From Rhodothermia bacterium (GTDB lineage: Bacteria; Bacteroidota; Rhodothermia; Rhodothermales; JABDKH01), in contig JAUIJQ010000268.1 of the NCBI GenBank assembly GCA_030431165.1, forward strand, positions 1-5,354: 5,354 nt of DNA, given 5' to 3'. The notes under the pieces are model-generated. The model was not told the origin of the DNA. It made no database searches and was given only the letters and a program-made list of their open reading frames with translations. This document shows, piece by piece, positions 1 through 5,037 of the stretch; positions within the stretch are counted from its first letter, which is position 1, and the number at the start of each line of letters is the position of its first letter. Both the position numbers and the translations under genes were made by a program.

Positions 1-5
1 GGGAG

Positions 6-55
6 AGACAAAGGTCCCGCCGCCGCTTTTATGGCTTCTCGAAGCCGTGCGGGCC
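6..55 (-). terminator. Probable intrinsic terminator of dnaA with nested hairpin
   Basis: Read on the minus strand, the structure begins directly after the dnaA stop codon (58-56). An outer stem pairs positions 55-49 with 20-13: seven base pairs, all G-C, with one bulged A at position 15. It encloses a second perfect hairpin, GGCTTC/GAAGCC, at 46-33. The outer stem is followed by TTTGTCTCT (12-4), a moderate T-rich tail. Read on the plus strand, the same structure has no T tail, so it would act for dnaA only. The tail is interrupted and the loop is long, so efficiency is uncertain. Confidence 0.45.
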
Positions 56-1681
56 TTACCGGCTTCTGAGCTCCAGCTTGTGCTGAATCTCCTCGATGGT
101 CTGGCGGTACTTCGCGTCGGTGTCGATCTGATTCAGGACACTCTGATTCGCGTGAATCACGGTTGAGTGGTCGCGACCACCAAAGTGCAGCCCGATAGTC
201 TTCAGGGAATGCTGGGTCAGCTCCTTGCAGAAGTACATGGCGATCTGCCTCGCCTGCACAACCTCGCGTTTCCGCGTCTTGGCCCGCACCAGGTCGACAG
301 CGATGTTGAAGTACTCGCAGACGACCTGCTGGATTTCGTCGATCGACAGGTGTACCTGCGTGTCCTTAATCAGGTCGCGCAGCACTTCCTTGGCAAGCGA
401 CAGATCGACATCGCGCTTGTTCAACGTCGAGAAAGCCAACAACCTGATCAGCGCCCCCTCCAGCTCCCGGATGTTGCTCTTGATGTTGTGGCCGATGAAC
501 TCAATGATCTCACGGTCAATATCAATCCCGTCATCTTCTGCCTTGCGCTGCAGAATCGCGATGCGCGTCTCCAGATCGGGAGGCTGCATGTCGGCGGAGA
601 GTCCCCACTGAAACCGCGACAAAAGACGCTCCTCGATCCCCTCAATGTCGCGAGGCGGGCGGTCTGCGGACAAGACGATCTGCTTGCCTGACTGATGCAG
701 TGCGTTGAAGATGTGAAAGAACTCTTCCTGCGTCTTTTCTTTTCCACCGAAGAACTGGGCGTCGTCGATGACCAGCAGGTCAATCGACCGGTAGAACATC
801 GAGAAATCTGAAGCGCGGTTGTGCTGGATCGCCTGCACAAACTCGGTAGTGAACCGCTCACTCGACACGTACATGATCGAGTCGGCTTTCTTGTTGGCGC
901 GCACATAGTTGCCGATGGCCTGAATCAAGTGCGTCTTGCCGAGTCCGACGCCGCCATAGATCAGGAACGGATTGAATTGCGTCTTGCCAGGCTGCTGCGC
1001 AATGGCGAGTGCCGCGCTTCGGGCGAGTCTGTTGCAGTCGCCTTCGATGAACCGCTCAAACGTGTAGTTCGGATTCAGATTTGTCGACACGGGTGCGCGG
1101 CGCACGCCCGGAATAACAAAGGGATTTGCGATCGCGGTCGCCGGGATAAGCGGCTCGTCATCGGGCCTGCCGAGGCCACCCACATCGTGACCAGGGTGGC
1201 TTCCGGAAACCCCTGACTCGTGCCCGATGGTGTCACCCGAAACAGGCAGGTTCGCCGGCCGCGCGGGAAGCTGCATGGATGCCCCGCGAGCACCCCGAAT
1301 CAGGTCGTCCTGCTCGATCACGATGTCGTAGATCAATCGACCGTTCGGGCCGAGTACCTTCGTTACCGTGCGGCGCAGCAGATCGAAATAGTGCTCCTCG
1401 ATCCACTCGTAATAGAAGCGACTGGGAAGCTGTACCGTAAGCCTGATCTCGCCGGCGTCCTCAGCAAGCCGCAATGGCCGGATCGGCATGAACCAGGTCG
1501 AAAAACTCTGCCCGTTGACGTTATCCCGGATGATCGACAGGCACTCGCGCCATGCCCGGTCAGCACCTTCGTCGTGATGGTCTTCGCGACGGTCTTCGGG
1601 GCGTTGACCGGAGTGGCGTCCCGAGGGTTGTCCGGAGAGGTCTTCCGAGGGGTCTTCGCTCCAGTTCGAATTGTGGCTCAT
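56..1681 (-). CDS. dnaA: Chromosomal replication initiator protein DnaA
   Basis: DnaA binds DnaA boxes at the origin, oligomerises with ATP, melts the duplex and recruits the replicative helicase. The 541-residue product has all four domains. Domain I starts near A43-W44 and runs to about 125; a variable linker reaches about 205; the AAA+ domain follows from NPNYTFERF (203-211). Walker A is GGVGLGKTH (243-251), Walker B LLVIDDAQF (302-310), sensor I VLSADRPP (336-343), the box VII arginine region RLLSRF (352-357) and sensor II NIRELEGA (403-410). Domain IV has the basic loop RAKTRKRE (466-473) and the DNA-binding signature GGRDHSTVIHA (501-511). The ATG at 1681 is secure: an in-frame TGA lies at 1696-1694 and no other start codon precedes domain I. 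No clear Shine-Dalgarno is visible. The protein is longer than E. coli DnaA (467) because of a 42-residue repeat-bearing N-terminal extension and a long linker. Confidence 0.98.
   Translation of the reverse strand: MSHNSNWSEDPSEDLSGQPSGRHSGQRPEDRREDHHDEGADRAWRECLSIIRDNVNGQSFSTWFMPIRPLRLAEDAGEIRLTVQLPSRFYYEWIEEHYFDLLRRTVTKVLGPNGRLIYDIVIEQDDLIRGARGASMQLPARPANLPVSGDTIGHESGVSGSHPGHDVGGLGRPDDEPLIPATAIANPFVIPGVRRAPVSTNLNPNYTFERFIEGDCNRLARSAALAIAQQPGKTQFNPFLIYGGVGLGKTHLIQAIGNYVRANKKADSIMYVSSERFTTEFVQAIQHNRASDFSMFYRSIDLLVIDDAQFFGGKEKTQEEFFHIFNALHQSGKQIVLSADRPPRDIEGIEERLLSRFQWGLSADMQPPDLETRIAILQRKAEDDGIDIDREIIEFIGHNIKSNIRELEGALIRLLAFSTLNKRDVDLSLAKEVLRDLIKDTQVHLSIDEIQQVVCEYFNIAVDLVRAKTRKREVVQARQIAMYFCKELTQHSLKTIGLHFGGRDHSTVIHANQSVLNQIDTDAKYRQTIEEIQHKLELRSR
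1568..1663 (-). repeat. 12-bp / tetrapeptide repeat tract at the start of dnaA
   Basis: Residues 7-38 of DnaA fall into eight tetrads of the form xSED, xSGQ, xSGR, xPED, xRED. On the plus strand the octamer GGTCTTCG occurs at 1579, 1591 and 1651, and GGTCTTCC at 1639; all four are in phase with a 12-bp period, and the units between them are degraded copies. The register of DNA and peptide agree, which suggests growth by duplication of a 12-bp unit followed by drift. The encoded segment is hydrophilic and rich in Ser, Gly, Glu and Asp, so it is probably disordered. Confidence 0.75.
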
Positions 1682-1720
1682 GCGGTCGGTTCGTCAGACG
1701 GGCGCGCAAGATCATGCTAT

Positions 1721-1733
1721 TCCGGCGGCCGGA
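1721..1733. repeat. 13-bp inverted repeat TCCGGC-G-GCCGGA upstream of dnaA
   Basis: Two 6-bp arms, TCCGGC and GCCGGA, are perfect inverted copies around a single G. It lies 39 bp upstream of the dnaA start codon and 4 bp from the first DnaA-box-like pair. The near-perfect dyad and its position could make it an operator or the base of a 5' leader hairpin, but a GC-rich genome yields such sites by chance, so function is unproven. Confidence 0.35.
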
Positions 1734-1737
1734 CAAC

Positions 1738-1757
1738 ATATTCACCAGTTATCAACA
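1738..1757 (+). promoter_or_regulatory. Pair of DnaA-box-like 9-mers, dnaA-proximal
   Basis: ATATTCACC (1738-1746) and TTATCAACA (1749-1757) lie in the same orientation, separated by AG, giving an 11-bp period. Against the consensus TTATNCACA the first has two mismatches and the second one. About 57-76 bp upstream of the dnaA start codon, they would suit autorepression of dnaA by DnaA or part of an origin. Binding is inferred only from similarity. Confidence 0.45.
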
Positions 1758-1775
1758 AATGCCAGTCAAACCGCC

Positions 1776-1806
1776 CGGAAATATTCCGATCAAGAAATCT
1801 TTTGAA
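1776..1806. other. AT-rich patch with inverted repeat CGGAA-ATA-TTCCG
   Basis: CGGAA (1776-1780) and TTCCG (1784-1788) form a perfect 5-bp inverted repeat around ATA. From 1779 to 1806, 21 of 28 bases are A or T, clearly richer than the surrounding GC-rich DNA. It lies between the two DnaA-box-like pairs, so it is a candidate unwinding element or promoter core. No tandem 13-mer AT repeats are present, which weakens an origin reading. Confidence 0.3.
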
Positions 1807-1857
1807 CAGCCTACCCCAATTACGGGTTTGTGCCTTCTGGCGTACGCACCAGTAGAC

Positions 1858-1876
1858 GGGTCCATGGCCGGGACCC
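1858..1876. repeat. Inverted repeat GGGTCC / GGACCC in the spacer
   Basis: GGGTCC (1858-1863) and GGACCC (1871-1876) pair perfectly across a 7-nt loop. No T-tract follows on either strand, so it is not an intrinsic terminator. It may be a protein-binding dyad or a leader hairpin; nothing in the sequence decides between these and chance. Confidence 0.3.
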
Positions 1877-1962
1877 ACATTTCGGCCAAAACAGCGAGTA
1901 ATCGACTAATTGGCTACTGTTAGCCGCACGGCACCACGAAGGCGGGCCGGGCGAGAATCTCC

Positions 1963-1982
1963 TTGTCCACAAGTTGTTCACC
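1963..1982 (+). promoter_or_regulatory. Pair of DnaA-box-like 9-mers, operon-proximal
   Basis: TTGTCCACA (1963-1971) and TTGTTCACC (1974-1982) lie in the same orientation, again separated by AG with an 11-bp period. The first differs from TTATCCACA at one base, the second from TTATNCACA at two. The arrangement copies the pair at 1738-1757, 205 bp away, including strand, spacer length and spacer sequence. The repeated geometry supports DnaA binding more than any single 9-mer does. Confidence 0.5.
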
Positions 1983-2149
1983 CTTTGGCACGCAGTGGTT
2001 TGCGGTTGCTCGGCGCGCGCCCTCTTGAGGTTTTAGCAACAGCGGATGCCCCGGGCAAGCGCAGGGCGTATGATCTGGTTTGCGAATGGCGTATCTTCCG
2101 TGTTCTGGCCTTGCCGGAAATCCGTTCATCGGCCAGCGCGTTGAGGTTC

Positions 2150-2683
2150 GTGTTGAGCACGCATCGTTTCGCCCCCGACATCGCTCCCAGGATAGACATC
2201 AGACCGCTGGAGCACGGTCGACATCGGTTCGAGTTTGCGCCGAGCGCAGAATCGCTGGAACTGGATGGAGAACGGTTCTCCTCGATATTCGTTGAGGCCA
2301 CGGTTGATGTCTCGAGGGAAACGGTTATCGAGGTTGAAGCGGCTGCAATCGCACGGTTGACGTGTAGCCGGACGCTCGTCGAATACGACGAACCGCTGGA
2401 AGGCTCATTGTCGCTCGTCGTGCTGCGAGACGTTCTCGAAGAGGACGAATCGGATGACCGGCCGCTCGATGAACCTGACATGATCGAGGTCATCGACGGC
2501 ATCGTCGACCTGACAACGCCAGCGAGGGACATCCTCCTGCTCGCCGTGCCGTCTCGGCCGGTGGCACCAGAGGCAGTAAATGTCGAGATTCAGACGACAT
2601 TTGGTGCTGACGGCGGAGACGTTGACCCCCGCTGGGAGGCCCTGCAAAAACTCAGGTCCGCTGATGATTCACGGACCGACTGA
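2150..2683 (+). CDS. DUF177 (YceD/YlbN-type) large-subunit rRNA accumulation protein
   Basis: Homologues (E. coli yceD, B. subtilis ylbN) sit before rpmF and are linked to 23S rRNA accumulation and large-subunit assembly. The 177-residue product shows the family layout: an opening RIDIRPLEHGRHRFEF (about residues 14-29), a central LTCSRTLVEYDEPLEG around C72, an acidic stretch LEEDESDD (96-103), the hydrophobic ILLLAVPSRP (128-137) and a closing DPRWEALQKL (159-168). The family's usual CxRC motif is here CSRT, so the second cysteine is lost. The frame is open from 1910 but has no ATG before the domain. I chose GTG 2150 because it opens just before the conserved region; TTG 2153, with GAGG (2143-2146) 6 nt upstream, is equally possible. 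Linkage to rpmF is the strongest support for the assignment. Confidence 0.85.
   Translation: MLSTHRFAPDIAPRIDIRPLEHGRHRFEFAPSAESLELDGERFSSIFVEATVDVSRETVIEVEAAAIARLTCSRTLVEYDEPLEGSLSLVVLRDVLEEDESDDRPLDEPDMIEVIDGIVDLTTPARDILLLAVPSRPVAPEAVNVEIQTTFGADGGDVDPRWEALQKLRSADDSRTD
2655..2677 (+). other. RNA hairpin over the last codons of the DUF177 gene
   Basis: GGTCCG (2655-2660) pairs with CGGACC (2672-2677). The stem continues with TGA (2662-2664) and TCA (2669-2671) if C2661 is bulged, closing on a TGAT tetraloop: nine base pairs in all. The DUF177 stop codon follows at 2681. There is no U-tract, so it is not a standard terminator; it could mark a processing or stability site ahead of rpmF. Confidence 0.45.
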
Positions 2684-2700
2684 ATAGTTCTTCCGAAATC

Positions 2701-2720
2701 TCCGGATGCTTGATTCCGGA
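2701..2720 (+). other. Hairpin in the leader just upstream of rpmF
   Basis: Two copies of the self-complementary hexamer TCCGGA (2701-2706 and 2715-2720) form a 6-bp stem with an 8-nt loop. It ends 11 nt before the rpmF ATG, in the zone where a ribosome would load, and no Shine-Dalgarno is present there. It could modulate L32 translation or RNA processing; this is inferred from position only. Confidence 0.35.
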
Positions 2721-2731
2721 TCAGATAGACA

Positions 2732-2923
2732 ATGGCAAATCCGAAGCGACGTCATTCCAAGGCCCGTACCCGCTCACGGCGGGCGAACTACTATAACCGC
2801 CTGAGCGAGCCGAGCACCATGGAGTGCCCAAACTGTGGTGAAGCAAAGCTCCGCCATCGTGCCTGCCCGAGCTGTGGTCACTATCGTGGCCGCCAGGTGA
2901 CAGAAGCACGCGAGCAAGACTAG
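2732..2923 (+). CDS. rpmF: 50S ribosomal protein L32 (bL32)
   Basis: bL32 is a small protein of the large ribosomal subunit. The 63-residue product has the standard N-terminus MANPKRRHSKARTRSRRA, a basic RNA-binding tail, and a zinc ribbon with C32-x2-C35 and C45-x2-C48 (CPNC and CPSC). With all four cysteines kept, it is the zinc-binding (C+) form. The length is typical. The ATG matches the usual family start; no Shine-Dalgarno precedes it. It lies 48 nt after DUF177 and 31 nt before plsX, the order seen in many bacteria. The short acidic end (EAREQD) is not conserved and is unremarkable. Confidence 0.97.
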   Translation: MANPKRRHSKARTRSRRANYYNRLSEPSTMECPNCGEAKLRHRACPSCGHYRGRQVTEAREQD

Positions 2924-2954
2924 TCCGCCGCACGCTCTCCCTATCGCCCCTCCC

Positions 2955-3962
2955 ATGTCCCTTCGCGTTGCAGTAGATGCCGTTGGTGGTGACGACGCGC
3001 CCGACGTTGTCGTCGATGGCGCGATAGCCGCCGCACGGCACGACGGCGTCGAAGTGGTCCTTGTCGGCCCACGCTCGGTCGTCGAACGATCCATGGCCCG
3101 GTACGACGAACCGCTTGACGGCATTACCGTCGTGGATGCACCGGATGTCATCGGCATGACCGAATCGCCATCCGTCGCACTCAGGCAGAAACAGCGCTCG
3201 TCGCTGCACGTCGGCGCCACCCTCCTGTCCACCGGCAAGGTCGATGCGTTTGCAAGCGCCGGTAATACAGGGGCCGCCATGGCCATTGCCTACCACGTCG
3301 TGGGACGCATCGAAGGTGTAGCCAGGCCGTCGGTGACCGGCGTTTTCCCGTCGGTCAAGGGCAACGTCGTTGTACTCGATGTTGGCACCAACGTCGACTG
3401 CAAAGCCGAACACCTCCATCAGTTTGCGATCATGGGCGCGACGTACGCCAGCCTGATACTGGGCGTCGAGCGACCATCGGTGGGCCTGCTGAATGTCGGC
3501 GAAGAGCCCGGAAAGGGCAACGCCCTCGCCCGCGAGGCCTTTGCGCTGCTGAAAGAAGACGAATCGCTTCATTTTATCGGCAACATCGAGGGGCGCGACA
3601 TTCTCACACATGCCGCTGACGTCGTTGTCTGCGACGGATTTGTCGGCAACGTCGTGCTCAAGCTCGGTGAGAGCGTCGCCTCAGCGCTGCCCGTCATGAT
3701 CGGCCGCGAAATAGCCCGGCAGGGGCTGGACGAAAAGGACCAGCAGACGGTTGGCCGCGTGCTGCAGGGCGTAAAGGCACACTTTGACTACGAGTCGCGC
3801 GGTGGCGCGCCACTTCTCGGCGTGCGTGGCAACGTAGTGATCGGTCACGGCGGCTCGTCTGCCGTCGCGATAGAGAACATGGTCCTCGCAGCAGCACGGC
3901 TGGCGGAGCAAGATGTACAGGGGGCCCTTGCAAACGCGTTCGCTCAAGAGCAGAGCGCCTAG
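2955..3962 (+). CDS. plsX: Phosphate acyltransferase PlsX
   Basis: PlsX is a peripheral membrane enzyme that converts acyl-ACP and inorganic phosphate to acyl-phosphate and ACP, supplying PlsY for glycerol-3-phosphate acylation in phospholipid synthesis. The 335-residue product is of normal length. Recognisable blocks are VDAVGGDDAP (7-16), ALRQKQRSS (75-83), SAGNTGA (101-107), LDVGTNVDC (141-149), QFAIMGA (156-162), LLNVGEE (178-184), CDGFVGNVVLK (226-236) and HGGSSAVAIENMV (298-310). The opening motif is DAVGGD where DAMGGD is more usual, a conservative change. There is no signal peptide or membrane helix, as expected. The ATG at 2955 aligns with the family start; the leader is pyrimidine-rich and lacks a Shine-Dalgarno, so translation may depend on coupling to rpmF or on an unstructured leader. 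fabH follows after 14 nt. Confidence 0.97.
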   Translation: MSLRVAVDAVGGDDAPDVVVDGAIAAARHDGVEVVLVGPRSVVERSMARYDEPLDGITVVDAPDVIGMTESPSVALRQKQRSSLHVGATLLSTGKVDAFASAGNTGAAMAIAYHVVGRIEGVARPSVTGVFPSVKGNVVVLDVGTNVDCKAEHLHQFAIMGATYASLILGVERPSVGLLNVGEEPGKGNALAREAFALLKEDESLHFIGNIEGRDILTHAADVVVCDGFVGNVVLKLGESVASALPVMIGREIARQGLDEKDQQTVGRVLQGVKAHFDYESRGGAPLLGVRGNVVIGHGGSSAVAIENMVLAAARLAEQDVQGALANAFAQEQSA

Positions 3963-3969
3963 AGAAGGA
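3963..3969 (+). promoter_or_regulatory. Shine-Dalgarno sequence for fabH
   Basis: AGAAGGA lies 7 nt before the fabH ATG, at near-ideal spacing, immediately after the plsX stop codon. It is the only strong Shine-Dalgarno in the window; rpmF, plsX, fabD and dnaA have none that is obvious. Confidence 0.65.
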
Positions 3970-3976
3970 CCAACCC

Positions 3977-5032
3977 ATGACTGGAATTACTGCCGCCATC
4001 ACGGCTGTCGGGCACTATCTACCTCCCGACCGGCTTACGAATGCCGACCTAGAACGGATGGTGGAAACGAACGACGAGTGGATCGTCACGCGCACCGGGA
4101 TCCGGGAACGGCGTATCCTTCGTGACCCGGCCAAAGCCACTTCCTACATGGCCGCCGAGGCCGCCCGGAACCTCCTCGAAAAGCGCGGCATCAGCGCGAG
4201 CGAGATCGACACGATCATCGTCGCGACGGTTACTCCCGACATGCTCTTCCCCGCAACTGCCTGCCTCGTGCAGGCCGAGCTGGGTGCCACGAACGCCTGG
4301 GGATTTGACCTGTCTGCCGCGTGCAGCGGCTTTCTGTTTGCGCTCTCAACCGGCGCCCGGTTCGTCGAGAGCGGTCGCTCAAAGAAGGTGCTCGTCATCG
4401 GCGCCGACAAGATGAGCACGATCGTTGACTACACCGATCGCACCACCTGCATTCTTTTTGGCGACGGTGCCGCGTGTGTTCTGCTCGAGCCGTCAGACGA
4501 CGACAACGGAATTATTGACTACATCGAGCACATCGACGGCAACCAGAAAGACCTCCTCTGCATGACCGGTGGCGGCAGCCTCCATCCGCCTTCCCACGAA
4601 ACGGTTGACGCGCGAATGCACTATGTGTATCAGGAAGGCCGTTCGGTTTTTAAGTACGCGGTCACCGGCATGGCGGATGTAGCCGCCGACATCATGGAGC
4701 GCAACGGCCTAACGGGGGACGACGTACGCTACCTCGTACCCCATCAGGCTAACCTGCGCATCATTGATGCAACAGCGCGTCGCATGGGGATCGGGCCCGA
4801 GAAGGTCATGCTCAACATCGAGCGATACGGCAACACGACGGCCGCAACCATTCCCCTCTGCCTGGTTGACTGGGAGCACCAGCTCCGGCCTGCCGACAAT
4901 CTCGTGCTCGCAGCTTTTGGGGGCGGATTTACATGGGGATCCGTTTTCCTGCGGTGGGCCTATGACGGCTCCGTGTACGGTGTCCCCGAACATCTCGCTG
5001 AACACATCGCCGAACCAGCGGCCAACTCATAG
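3977..5032 (+). CDS. fabH: 3-oxoacyl-ACP synthase III (FabH)
   Basis: FabH starts fatty-acid chains by condensing a CoA-activated primer such as acetyl-CoA with malonyl-ACP, giving 3-oxoacyl-ACP and CO2. It is a soluble thiolase-fold enzyme. The catalytic triad is complete: C116 in DLSAACSGF, H256 in VPHQAN and N286 in RYGNTTAAT. W35 and R39 in NDEWIVTRTGIRER match the CoA-binding residues W32 and R36 of E. coli FabH. The glycine-rich LAAFGGGFTWG (311-321) closes the conserved core. At 351 residues it is longer than the E. coli enzyme (317), partly through a tail of about 22 residues after FLRWAYD, with the small repeat EHLAEHIAEP. The ATG at 3977 has a good Shine-Dalgarno. Primer preference (acetyl versus branched) cannot be read safely from the sequence. 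fabD begins 5 nt downstream. Confidence 0.97.
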   Translation: MTGITAAITAVGHYLPPDRLTNADLERMVETNDEWIVTRTGIRERRILRDPAKATSYMAAEAARNLLEKRGISASEIDTIIVATVTPDMLFPATACLVQAELGATNAWGFDLSAACSGFLFALSTGARFVESGRSKKVLVIGADKMSTIVDYTDRTTCILFGDGAACVLLEPSDDDNGIIDYIEHIDGNQKDLLCMTGGGSLHPPSHETVDARMHYVYQEGRSVFKYAVTGMADVAADIMERNGLTGDDVRYLVPHQANLRIIDATARRMGIGPEKVMLNIERYGNTTAATIPLCLVDWEHQLRPADNLVLAAFGGGFTWGSVFLRWAYDGSVYGVPEHLAEHIAEPAANS

Positions 5033-5037
5033 CTCCG

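Larger units (their letters stand above)
1682..2149. promoter_or_regulatory. Divergent spacer between dnaA and the DUF177-rpmF-fab operon; candidate oriC or dnaA control region
   Basis: This 468-nt stretch separates divergently read genes and must hold promoters for both sides. It contains two pairs of DnaA-box-like 9-mers (1738-1757 and 1963-1982), a 75% A+T patch at 1779-1806 and three inverted repeats. An open frame continues upstream of the DUF177 start to 1910, but it has no ATG and no resemblance to the family, so I treat it as non-coding. I found no promoter with convincing -35/-10 spacing, nor a good TTTG/TAnnTTTG Bacteroidota-type promoter. TATGAT at 2069-2074 could be a -10 for the operon but lacks a matching -35. 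Confidence 0.6.

Noticed and set aside
1735..1769. Possible sigma-70 promoter for dnaA on the minus strand (TTGACT at 1769-1764, TATGTT at 1740-1735)
   Set aside because: The spacer is 23 nt, too long for a standard promoter, and no better-spaced -10 is present.
1220..1855. Plus-strand open frame of 211 codons over the dnaA start and spacer
   Set aside because: It opposes the well-supported DnaA N-terminus, has no recognisable motif and no ribosome site; it is an antisense shadow.
1914..1923. CTACTGTTAG resembling a B. subtilis DnaA-trio tract (CTACTATTA)
   Set aside because: Relative to the boxes at 1963-1982, the strand polarity yields only one TAG trinucleotide, not a run of at least three, and the distance is too great.
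1984..1992. Third DnaA-like box TTTGGCACG after the operon-proximal pair
   Set aside because: It keeps only the CAC core, breaks the 11-bp period and has several mismatches.
1910..2149. TTG at 1910 as start of an 80-residue-longer DUF177 protein
   Set aside because: The added segment has no family resemblance, lacks any ATG and would overlay the DnaA-box pair at 1963-1982. The family domain begins close to 2150.
2721..3611. Long minus-strand open frame (296 codons) across rpmF and plsX
   Set aside because: It is antisense to two certain genes, shows no known domain, and reflects the GC-rich codon bias that leaves antisense frames open.
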